From an uncultured Agathobaculum sp. (GTDB lineage Bacteria; Bacillota; Clostridia; Oscillospirales; Butyricicoccaceae): DNA of 5,360 bases. The stretch spans positions 1-5,360 of the forward strand of contig CALWEB010000126.1 in assembly GCA_944376955.1 (NCBI GenBank), written 5' to 3'. Each line of letters starts with the position of its first letter. Position 1 is the first letter of the stretch. This document shows positions 1 through 5,360 of the stretch, one piece after another. A program made the translations under genes and the position numbers. The notes below the pieces were generated by a model, which had not been told where the DNA came from, searched no databases, and was given only the letters and a program-made list of their open reading frames with translations.

Positions 1-180
1 TCACAGATAGAGGCGCGGTTTTCATCAGTATCGTCTGGGAGGGTCCGTAAACCCGTTAAGCAGCCGAGAAAGGGTCTTCCGCCGAAGCCGGTTCTTGTTG
101 CGGCAAGGCCGTGCTGGACGTTCCGGAAAATATCCCTGCGTCTGTCATCAGCAGAAATGCCGGTGGAGAGCTATTCTGTT
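1..180 (+). promoter_or_regulatory. Lysine riboswitch (L-box) aptamer
   Basis: This is the leader RNA of the asd-dapA-dapB operon; the family binds lysine directly and shuts down downstream expression. The conserved landmarks appear in the expected order: GATAGAGGCGC (6-16), CATCAGTA (23-30), GAGAAAGGG (66-74), GCCGAAGCC (81-89), GTGCTGG (111-117), CTGTCA (142-147) and GGTGGAGAGCTAT (162-174). The closing helix P1 is ACAGATAG (3-10) with CTATTCTGT (171-179), with one bulged T. P4 starts with GACG (117-120) and CGTC (139-142). P5 is CATCAGCA (146-153) with TGCCGGTG (158-165) around a GAAA loop. The promoter lies left of the window, and a base or two of the aptamer may also be cut off. The gene order downstream fits lysine control exactly. 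Confidence 0.96.
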
Positions 181-224
181 TAGAAAGCCGTGGCCCGTCC
201 ACTCTTTCTATTATAGTATAGATC

Positions 225-254
225 ATACCGGTTTTTCAACCGGTATTTTTCTTT
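225..254 (+). terminator. Riboswitch-controlled intrinsic terminator
   Basis: A perfect 9-bp stem, ATACCGGTT (225-233) with AACCGGTAT (238-246), closes on a TTTC loop and is followed by a T-rich tract, TTTTTCTTT (246-254). It sits between the lysine aptamer and asd, where the expression platform of a transcriptional lysine riboswitch belongs. When lysine holds P1 closed, this hairpin should form and end transcription before asd. Its left arm can alternatively pair with CCGGT at 160-164 in the aptamer, giving an antiterminator. Confidence 0.92.
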
Positions 255-298
255 ATTGCCCCCGTGTGGAAAAAGATCAATTTGTTAGTAAATCTTTT

Positions 299-304
299 GG
301 AAGG
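299..304 (+). promoter_or_regulatory. Ribosome binding site deciding the asd start
   Basis: GGAAGG lies 11 bases before the ATG at 316 but only 2 bases before the in-frame TTG at 307. The spacing therefore favours ATG at 316 as the real start of asd. The spacing is slightly long, but the site is the only purine-rich match here. Confidence 0.7.
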
Positions 305-315
305 ATTTGATTAAA

Positions 316-1398
316 ATGAATCACTACAAAGTCGGTATTGTCGGTGCAACCGGTATGGTTGGACAGCGTTTTTCGCTGCTTCTGGAAAACCACCCTTGGT
401 TTGAAGTAGTTGCGCTTGCCGCATCTGCCCGAAACCGCGGCAAAACCTATGCCGAAGCCTGCGAAGGCCGGTGGAAAATGGCGGTTCCGATGCCGGAAAA
501 ATACAAAGACATGGTCATGTATGACGCTACAGCCGACGCGGAAGAGATCGCTTCCAAGGTGGATTTCATCTTCTGCGCAGTGGATATGAAAAAAGAAGAA
601 ATCCGCGCGCTGGAAGAAAAATACGCCAAGCTGGAATGCCCGGTCTGCTCCAACAATTCAGCACATCGTATGACACCTGATGTCCCGATGATCATTCCCG
701 AAATCAATGCAGACCACGCGAAGATCATTCCTGCGCAGCGCAAGCGTCTGGGCACCAAGCGCGGTTTCATTGCCGTCAAATCCAACTGCTCTATCCAGAG
801 CTATGTACCTGCTTTGTCCGCCCTGATGGATTTTGAGCCGACCGAGGTTGCCGTCTGCACCTATCAGGCAATTTCGGGCGCTGGTAAGACCTTTGAAACT
901 TGGCCGGAAATGGTGGATAACGTCATCCCTTACATCGGCGGCGAGGAAGAAAAGAGCGAAAAGGAGCCGATGAAGGTCTGGGGCCACATCGAAGGCGATC
1001 ACATCGAGCCCGCAACTACCCCTGTGATCACAGCACAGTGCCTGCGTGTGGCATGTTCGGACGGCCATATGGCAGCGGCATTTGTCAAGTTCAAGAACAA
1101 GCCGTCCAAGGACGAGATGATCGCGCGCTGGCGCAGCTATCAGGGCCGCGCCCAGGAGCTGAAGCTCCCCTCCGCCCCGGAGCATTTCCTGACCTATTTT
1201 GAAGAAGACAACCGTCCGCAGACCAAGCTCGACCGCGATCTGGAAGGCGGTATGGGCGTTTCGATCGGCCGTCTGCGTGAAGATGCCCTGTATGACTACA
1301 AGTTTGTCAGCCTATCGCACAACACCCTGCGCGGCGCAGCTGGCGGCGCCGTCCTGATGGCAGAGCTGCTGTGCGCCGAAGGCTATATGGATCGCTGA
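316..1398 (+). CDS. asd: Aspartate-semialdehyde dehydrogenase, archaeal/fungal-type
   Basis: This cytoplasmic enzyme reduces L-aspartyl-4-phosphate to L-aspartate-4-semialdehyde with NADPH, the branch-point metabolite for lysine/DAP and for threonine/methionine. The 360-residue protein begins with the nucleotide-binding fold GATGMVGQRF (10-19). It carries the catalytic cysteine in SNCS (Cys158) and the substrate/acid-base segment around Arg244 and His251 (RVACSDGH). The C-terminal signature runs through NRPQTKLDRD (299-308), GRLRED (318-323) and HNTLRGAAGG (335-344). Length and these motifs match the longer archaeal/fungal-type branch of the family rather than the E. coli type. ATG at 316 is preferred to the in-frame TTG at 307 because of ribosome-binding-site spacing. 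It is first in the operon, directly after the lysine riboswitch terminator, and dapA starts 13 bases after its stop. Confidence 0.96.
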   Translation: MNHYKVGIVGATGMVGQRFSLLLENHPWFEVVALAASARNRGKTYAEACEGRWKMAVPMPEKYKDMVMYDATADAEEIASKVDFIFCAVDMKKEEIRALEEKYAKLECPVCSNNSAHRMTPDVPMIIPEINADHAKIIPAQRKRLGTKRGFIAVKSNCSIQSYVPALSALMDFEPTEVAVCTYQAISGAGKTFETWPEMVDNVIPYIGGEEEKSEKEPMKVWGHIEGDHIEPATTPVITAQCLRVACSDGHMAAAFVKFKNKPSKDEMIARWRSYQGRAQELKLPSAPEHFLTYFEEDNRPQTKLDRDLEGGMGVSIGRLREDALYDYKFVSLSHNTLRGAAGGAVLMAELLCAEGYMDR

Positions 1399-1411
1399 AG
1401 GAGGTAGTTTT

Positions 1412-2302
1412 ATGAAGAACCCTGTTTTTACCGGCGCTGGTGTTGCCATCATCACACCGTTCAAGTCCACCGGTGAAGTGAATTACGAAGAATTTGGCCG
1501 CATTATCGACTACCAGATCGCACACGGCACCGATGCCATCATCGTCTGCGGCACTACCGGCGAATCCTCCACCCTGCACGACAAGGAACACCGTGACGTT
1601 GTTGCTTGGTGCTGTGAATATGTCAACCATCGCATCCCCGTCATTGCAGGTGTCGGCTCAAACGATACCGATTACGCCATTCAGCTGACCAAGTTTGCCA
1701 AGGAATGCGGCGCGGACGCCGGTCTTTCGGTTACCCCGTATTATAACAAGACCTCCCAGCGAGGCCTGATCGCACACTATACCGCCATTGCGGACAGCTG
1801 CGACCTTCCGATCATCCTGTACAACGTCCCCAGCCGTACCGGCGTGTGCTTCACAGCGGATACGCTGTATGAGCTGTCCAAGCATCCCAACATCAATGGT
1901 CTGAAGGCCGCTTCCGGCAATTTCAGCCTGATTGCTGCCACGATGGCCAAGTGCGGCGATAATCTGAATGTATGGTCCGGCAACGACGATCAGATCGTTC
2001 CGCTGATGGCGCTGGGCGGCAAGGGTGTGATTTCGGTGCTTTCCAATGTCGCACCGCAGGAGACCCATGACTTGACCCAGCTTTGTCTGGAAAACCGCTA
2101 TCCGGAAGCTGCAAAGATGCAGTTCGCCTACCACAATCTGATCGACGCCCTGTTCTGCGAGGTCAACCCCATCCCGGTCAAGAAGGCCATGGAGATCCTC
2201 GGCTGGAACGTTGGCGCACTGCGCCTGCCGCTGGTCGAGCCAACCGAAGAGCATATTGCTCTGATCCGTCAGGAGTTGGCAGCGTCTGGTTGCAAAATCT
2301 GA
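1412..2302 (+). CDS. dapA: 4-Hydroxy-tetrahydrodipicolinate synthase
   Basis: DapA condenses pyruvate with aspartate semialdehyde to give 4-hydroxy-tetrahydrodipicolinate, the first committed step toward lysine and meso-DAP. The 296-residue TIM-barrel protein has the usual family length. It shows the pyruvate-binding GTTGES (47-52), IAGVGSND (78-85), VTPYYNK (107-113, Tyr111 of the catalytic relay), YNVPSRTG (137-144, with Tyr137 and substrate-binding Arg142) and the Schiff-base Lys165 in GLKAASGN. The residue after that lysine is alanine where many homologues have glutamate (KEASGN or KEATGN), a mild variation. A strong GAAGGAGG site (1397-1404), 7 bases before the ATG, overlaps the asd stop codon, so translation of the two genes may be coupled. 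It uses the product of Asd and feeds DapB. Confidence 0.97.
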   Translation: MKNPVFTGAGVAIITPFKSTGEVNYEEFGRIIDYQIAHGTDAIIVCGTTGESSTLHDKEHRDVVAWCCEYVNHRIPVIAGVGSNDTDYAIQLTKFAKECGADAGLSVTPYYNKTSQRGLIAHYTAIADSCDLPIILYNVPSRTGVCFTADTLYELSKHPNINGLKAASGNFSLIAATMAKCGDNLNVWSGNDDQIVPLMALGGKGVISVLSNVAPQETHDLTQLCLENRYPEAAKMQFAYHNLIDALFCEVNPIPVKKAMEILGWNVGALRLPLVEPTEEHIALIRQELAASGCKI

Positions 2303-2328
2303 CCTGCCGTTCAAAGGAGTTAAAAAAG

Positions 2329-3099
2329 ATGTTGAAAATTGCACTTTCCGGCTGTAACGGCCGGATGGGCCGCGTCATCAGTGATATCGTGGAACACAAA
2401 AAGGATTTGGAAATTGTCGCAGGCTTCGATCTTAACACCGAGAAACATGCAGGGTTCCCGGTTTATGCCGATCCGTTTGAGTTTCCCGGCAAATGTGATG
2501 TGATCATTGATTTCTCCAACGCCTCCAGCACGGAGCATCTGCTTGCATACTGTCAGCAGCACCATACGCCGATTGTCATCTGCACGACCGGTCACTCGGC
2601 AGAGCAGTTGCAAAATATCCGGGCAGCATCGGCCAAATTCCCGATTTTCCGTTCGGGCAACATGTCCATCGGCATCAACCTGATGATGGAACTGCTTCGC
2701 AAATCCGCATCGGTACTCGGAGAAAACTATGATGTAGAGATCATCGAAAAGCACCACAATCAGAAGCTGGATGCCCCTTCCGGCACCGCGCTGATGCTGG
2801 CGGACGCGGTCGCAGACGCCCTCCCCTACGACGCAGAATATGTCTATGACCGACATGAGCGCCGCGAAAAGCGTCCGGCGCATGAAATCGGCATTTCTGC
2901 GATCCGCGGTGGTACCATTGTCGGGGAACACAGCGTCCTGTTCTGCGGACGGGATGAAATTATCGAAATCAAGCACACTGCACTTTCCCGCGAAGTATTT
3001 GCGGTCGGTGCGGTGGATGCTGCCATCTTCATGGCTGGCTGCACACAGCCCGGTATGTATGATATGAGTGATGTCATCGCATCCCACAGCAACGAATAA
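2329..3099 (+). CDS. dapB: 4-Hydroxy-tetrahydrodipicolinate reductase
   Basis: DapB reduces the DapA product, with loss of water, to tetrahydrodipicolinate using NAD(P)H. The 256-residue protein has the N-terminal dinucleotide-binding motif GCNGRMG (8-14), an acidic Asp34 after the second strand, DFSN (61-64), CTTG (85-88) and the catalytic/substrate signature EKHHNQKLDAPSGTA (140-154). In that signature His142, His143 and Lys146 correspond to the catalytic residues of E. coli DapB. RGGTIVGEH (193-201) is also family-typical. The reading frame stays open back to 2083, but that extension overlaps dapA and lacks DapB similarity. AAAGGAG (2313-2319), 9 bases before the ATG at 2329, sets the start. 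The gene follows dapA after 26 bases and closes the operon at the hairpin terminator just downstream. Confidence 0.97.
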   Translation: MLKIALSGCNGRMGRVISDIVEHKKDLEIVAGFDLNTEKHAGFPVYADPFEFPGKCDVIIDFSNASSTEHLLAYCQQHHTPIVICTTGHSAEQLQNIRAASAKFPIFRSGNMSIGINLMMELLRKSASVLGENYDVEIIEKHHNQKLDAPSGTALMLADAVADALPYDAEYVYDRHERREKRPAHEIGISAIRGGTIVGEHSVLFCGRDEIIEIKHTALSREVFAVGAVDAAIFMAGCTQPGMYDMSDVIASHSNE

Positions 3100-3104
3100 C
3101 AATC

Positions 3105-3141
3105 AAAAGGCTGCACTGTCCATCGGCAGTGCAGCCTTTTT
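3105..3141. terminator. Shared convergent terminator of dapB and the xer-like gene
   Basis: A perfect 14-bp stem, AAAAGGCTGCACTG (3105-3118) with CAGTGCAGCCTTTT (3127-3140), encloses an 8-base loop. On the plus strand it ends in five T residues after the GC-rich core. Read on the minus strand, the arm ends in TTTT followed by more T-rich sequence. It fills the 49-bp gap between two convergent genes and should work in both directions, more strongly for the dap operon. Confidence 0.93.
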
Positions 3142-3148
3142 CTATCCT

Positions 3149-4171
3149 TCAGTGTTTTCCGTCCTGCGGTTTGACCGATGCCAAAGGGTTTTTAGCAGCG
3201 GCCTCCCGCAAACTGCTGTCCTCAATGTGCGTATAAATCATGGTGGTGTTGACACTGGTGTGACCTAAAATGTTTTGCAGCGTACGAATATCCACACCGT
3301 TTTGGTACATCAGCGTTGCAGCGGTATGACGAAGCTTATGCGCGGAATATTTCTGCGTATCCAGTCCCGCCTGCTCCAAGTGCTTTTTAACCAGCCACTT
3401 GACCGTCTGCACATTAATGCGGTTGCGGTTGCGGCTGATAAACAGCGCATTTTTATCCCGCTCATGCGGTGTCAATCGCTTCGGCAAGTAGTTTTCCAGC
3501 GCCAATTTGCAAGCCTCATTGAGATACACTGTGCGTTCCTTATTGCCCTTGCCAAGCACCCGCACCGTATCCCCCTGAAAATCCGTCAAATTCAGCCCCA
3601 CCAGCTCGGAAACGCGCAAACCGCAGTTGAGGAAAAGTGTCAGGATACAGAAATCCCGTTCTGCATATTCCCCCTGCACCGATTCCAGCAGGCGCACACT
3701 GTCGTCCGTTGTCAGATATACCGGCAAGGTTTTGCGGATAGTCGGGGATTCCAAATTGCTGACCGGATTGTTCTCCAGCACATGCCGTTTGTCGGTTAAG
3801 TAACGGAAGAAAGCGCGGATCGCAGAAACTTTACGCGCTCTGGAGGTTCCACTTAACCCATATTCGGTATATGCGCTGTTCTGCTGCGTTGGGCGCTCGC
3901 CCGACATATACTCTAAATAGTCATATGCGTCCGAAAGCGTAACCTGTTCCAAAAAATCAATATCCACATCTTCGATCGGGATTTGATCCAGCGGCATCTC
4001 TTTCGGCACCAGACCTTTATTGTGCTTGAGAACGCGAAAAAATAACCGCAAATCCAGATAGTATTCATGGGCTGTTTTGGCCGATTTCCCTTGAATTGTC
4101 GAAATATATGTTAGAAAATCCTTAAGTACACGCGGCGCATCCGCCGCATATTGCGACATCGGCTTTTCCAT
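3149..4171 (-). CDS. Tyrosine recombinase, XerC/XerD family
   Basis: This is a site-specific DNA recombinase that cuts and rejoins DNA through a 3'-phosphotyrosine. The family includes the XerC/XerD dimer resolvases and phage-type integrases. The 340-residue protein has an N-terminal SAM-like DNA-binding domain (about 12-140) and a C-terminal catalytic domain (about 148-325). The full active site is present: Arg186 (GLRVSEL), Lys208 (GKGNKER), His278 and Arg281 (AHKLRH), His304 (LGHTS) and nucleophile Tyr313 (IYTHI). It is about 40 residues longer than typical XerC/D, mainly from extra sequence around 52-110. ATG at 4171 is preferred over GTG at 4174 because GGGAGG (4184-4179) lies 7 bases before it. 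It has its own promoter and converges on the dap operon. No attL/attR, phage genes or excisionase are seen, so a chromosomal Xer-like role is plausible, but XerC versus XerD cannot be settled here. Confidence 0.93.
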   Translation of the reverse strand: MEKPMSQYAADAPRVLKDFLTYISTIQGKSAKTAHEYYLDLRLFFRVLKHNKGLVPKEMPLDQIPIEDVDIDFLEQVTLSDAYDYLEYMSGERPTQQNSAYTEYGLSGTSRARKVSAIRAFFRYLTDKRHVLENNPVSNLESPTIRKTLPVYLTTDDSVRLLESVQGEYAERDFCILTLFLNCGLRVSELVGLNLTDFQGDTVRVLGKGNKERTVYLNEACKLALENYLPKRLTPHERDKNALFISRNRNRINVQTVKWLVKKHLEQAGLDTQKYSAHKLRHTAATLMYQNGVDIRTLQNILGHTSVNTTMIYTHIEDSSLREAAAKNPLASVKPQDGKH

Positions 4172-4207
4172 CACACAGCCTCCCTACTGATCACTTTCTT
4201 TTTCCCC

Positions 4208-4236
4208 ATTATACCGTATCGTCCCCCAGCCGTCAA
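4208..4236 (-). promoter_or_regulatory. Sigma-A promoter of the tyrosine recombinase gene
   Basis: Read on the minus strand, TTGACG (4236-4231) is a five-of-six match to the -35 consensus and TATAAT (4213-4208) is a perfect -10, separated by exactly 17 bases. A transcript starting near 4201 would have a leader of about 30 bases containing the GGGAGG site. A small palindrome, ATACCGTAT (4211-4219), overlaps the edge of the -10 and the spacer. Confidence 0.85.
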
Positions 4237-4238
4237 AC

Positions 4239-4267
4239 TTGCGTTTTTGCCTCACGAGACGTATAAT
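4239..4267 (+). promoter_or_regulatory. Sigma-A promoter of the macro-domain/WYL pair
   Basis: TATAAT (4262-4267) is a perfect -10. TTGCGT (4239-4244) is a weaker -35, placed 17 bases upstream. A start near 4274 would give a leader of about 30 bases before the ATG at 4305. Its -35 lies two bases from the -35 of the opposing recombinase promoter, so polymerases at the two promoters should interfere with each other. Confidence 0.75.
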
Positions 4268-4304
4268 GAAATCCAATCCATGATTCTGAAAGAGGGCTTG
4301 TCAA

Positions 4305-4829
4305 ATGGAACGGCTAAAGATCATCCAAGGCGATATCACGAAATGCAAAACCGATGCAATCGTCAATGCAGCAAATACTTCTTTGCTTGGCGGCGGCGGT
4401 GTAGATGGCGCAATCCACCGCTCGGCAGGGCCGGATCTTCTTGCAGAATGCCGTACGCTTGGAGGTTGTCCCACCGGTGAAGCCAAAGCCACCAAGGCAT
4501 ACCGCCTGCCCTGCCGCTATGTCATCCATACCCCTGGCCCGATCTGGCGCGGCGGCAAAGCAAACGAAGACCAACTGCTCGCCTCTTGCTACCGCAATTC
4601 GCTTGCCCAAGCCTCTGCACTTGGCTGCAAAACGGTGGCCTTCCCTTCCATCAGCACCGGAGTATACCATTTTCCACTTTCCAGAGCCGCACGCATTGCC
4701 ATTGACACCATCCGGGACTATCTGGATGAACACGATGAAATCACCTGCGTCAAAATGGTGTGCTTTGATGCTGGCACCTTGGCTGCCTATCAGCAAGCAC
4801 TTGCAGAAACGGAGCGGCTGCATGGCTAA
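4305..4829 (+). CDS. Macro-domain protein, YmdB/MacroD-like ADP-ribose hydrolase
   Basis: Macro domains bind ADP-ribose; the YmdB/MacroD group deacetylates O-acetyl-ADP-ribose and removes ADP-ribose from acidic residues. The protein is essentially one domain of 174 residues, the usual length. It shows GDIT (9-12), VNAANTSLLGGGGVDGAIH (20-38), GEAKAT (58-63), VIHTPGPIW (73-81) and PSISTGVYHFP (114-124). Asn24 and Asp34 correspond to the Asn/Asp pair linked to catalysis in YmdB and MacroD1, so hydrolase activity is likely. His122 in the YHFP loop replaces the glycine common in YGYP/YGFP. AGAGGG (4291-4296) lies 8 bases before the ATG. The stop overlaps the start of the WYL regulator by eight bases, pointing to one transcript. 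It is called macro-domain with high confidence; the exact substrate (protein, nucleic acid or O-acetyl-ADP-ribose) is not shown. Confidence 0.94.
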   Translation: MERLKIIQGDITKCKTDAIVNAANTSLLGGGGVDGAIHRSAGPDLLAECRTLGGCPTGEAKATKAYRLPCRYVIHTPGPIWRGGKANEDQLLASCYRNSLAQASALGCKTVAFPSISTGVYHFPLSRAARIAIDTIRDYLDEHDEITCVKMVCFDAGTLAAYQQALAETERLHG

Positions 4830-5360
4830 AAACCCGAATCAAAAGTTAAAACTTTTGTATCTGTATCAAATCCTGCTGCGCAAAACCGACGAAGACCACA
4901 AACTCAGTATGGATGAGCTGCTCCGTGTACTTGCACAATGCGGCATTGATGCCGAACGAAAAAGCATCTATTCCGACATTGCCGCTTTGCAGGATTTTGG
5001 ACTGGATGTGATGCTGCAACGCGGTCCAGGCGGCGGATATTACGTCGCATCACGTGACTTTGAACTGCCAGAGCTTAAACTTTTGGTAGATGCCATCCAA
5101 TGTTCCCGGTTCATCACAGAAAAAAAATCCGATGAACTGATCCGAAAAATCGAATCGCTTGCCAGCGAACCGCAGGCACGCGCTTTACAGCGGCAGGTTT
5201 ACATTGCCGACCGCATGAAAACCATAAACGAAAGCATTTATTACAATATTGACACCCTGCATACCGCCATATCATCCGGCGTACAGATCGCATTCCAATA
5301 TTTCGAGTGGGCACTTGATTTTTCTTCCCAGCAAAAAATACAAAAGCGTTATCGCCGTGA
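4822..5360 (+). CDS. HTH-WYL transcriptional regulator (3' end cut by window)
   Basis: The frame starting at ATG 4822 stays open to the window edge, giving 179 residues of a protein whose family usually runs to about 300-330. Residues 8-65 form a DeoR-like winged helix-turn-helix. The likely recognition helix lies in RKSIYSDIAALQDFG (46-60), followed by a glycine-rich wing, RGPGGGYYV (67-75). A linker of mostly helical character covers about 83-145. The beginning of the WYL domain is recognisable at AISSGVQIAFQYFEW (149-163), but the WYL triad itself lies outside the window. WYL domains sense ligands, in several cases nucleotides or nucleic acid, and members regulate DNA repair and phage defence. 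GGAG (4811-4814), 7 bases before the ATG and inside the macro-domain gene, plus the eight-base overlap ATGGCTAA, suggest coupled translation. The target genes are unknown; autoregulation of the macro/WYL transcript is an inference. Confidence 0.9.
   Translation, partial: MAKNPNQKLKLLYLYQILLRKTDEDHKLSMDELLRVLAQCGIDAERKSIYSDIAALQDFGLDVMLQRGPGGGYYVASRDFELPELKLLVDAIQCSRFITEKKSDELIRKIESLASEPQARALQRQVYIADRMKTINESIYYNIDTLHTAISSGVQIAFQYFEWALDFSSQQKIQKRYRR
4840..4857. repeat. Short inverted repeat near the start of the WYL gene
   Basis: CAAAAGT (4840-4846) and ACTTTTG (4851-4857) are perfect inverted copies around TAAA, beginning 18 bases after the WYL start codon. They could form a weak RNA hairpin or an operator-like site. 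The repeat falls in lysine/leucine codons (QKLKLLY), so chance is a real alternative. Confidence 0.4.

Noticed and set aside
95..310. Small plus-strand reading frame of 71 residues in the leader
   Set aside because: It runs through the lysine aptamer and terminator, whose structure explains the sequence; no ribosome binding site or recognisable protein features.
2083..2328. N-terminal extension of DapB by 82 residues
   Set aside because: It overlaps dapA in another frame, has arginine/glycine/proline-rich shadow composition, and a good ribosome binding site marks the ATG at 2329.
2320..3102. Minus-strand frame of 260 residues opposite dapB
   Set aside because: Low-complexity, cysteine/histidine-rich antisense shadow of a clearly recognised gene.
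3275..3799. Plus-strand frame of 174 residues opposite the recombinase
   Set aside because: Antisense shadow of a gene whose catalytic motifs are all intact on the minus strand; no promoter or ribosome binding site.
4175..4304. Possible dif or phage attachment site next to the recombinase gene
   Set aside because: No 28-bp dif-like pair of arms could be seen here; the region is accounted for by two divergent promoters and ribosome binding sites.
3149..5360. Recombinase, macro-domain and WYL genes as an integrated mobile or defence island
   Set aside because: No flanking direct repeats, tRNA, excisionase or effector gene is visible, and base composition is like the neighbouring dap operon; the right side is outside the window.

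Overview
The window looks like chromosomal DNA from a low-redundancy, moderate-GC Firmicute, most likely a gut clostridium of the Oscillospirales/Ruminococcaceae type. This rests on strong AGGAGG-type ribosome binding sites, a lysine (L-box) riboswitch ahead of the lysine/diaminopimelate genes, and the style of the XerC/D-like recombinase and WYL regulator. The genus cannot be fixed from the sequence alone.

Left half (1-3140): a lysine riboswitch with its own intrinsic terminator (about 1-254) precedes a tight three-gene operon, asd-dapA-dapB, which ends at a strong 14-bp hairpin terminator. The three enzymes act in sequence: aspartyl phosphate to aspartate semialdehyde (Asd), then to hydroxy-tetrahydrodipicolinate (DapA), then to tetrahydrodipicolinate (DapB). 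These steps feed lysine and meso-diaminopimelate synthesis for protein and peptidoglycan. The riboswitch should stop transcription of all three genes when lysine is plentiful. Competing ligand-bound and antiterminator folds can be traced by eye.

Middle (3149-4171, minus strand): a complete XerC/XerD-family tyrosine recombinase of 340 residues converges on dapB, and the two genes probably share the terminator. All six catalytic residues are present. The N-terminal domain is longer than usual.

Right part (4208-5360): a 133-bp intergenic region holds two well-formed back-to-back sigma-A promoters, one for the recombinase (minus) and one for a rightward pair of overlapping genes. The first of the pair is a macro-domain (ADP-ribose/O-acetyl-ADP-ribose hydrolase-like) protein. 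The second is an HTH-WYL transcriptional regulator cut off by the window edge. The eight-base overlap suggests translational coupling.

No transposon, CRISPR array, tRNA or rRNA is visible. Most of the window is recognisable housekeeping sequence. The least understood part is the macro/WYL pair, which may be a small regulated ADP-ribose-related module, but the sequence here does not establish a new system.
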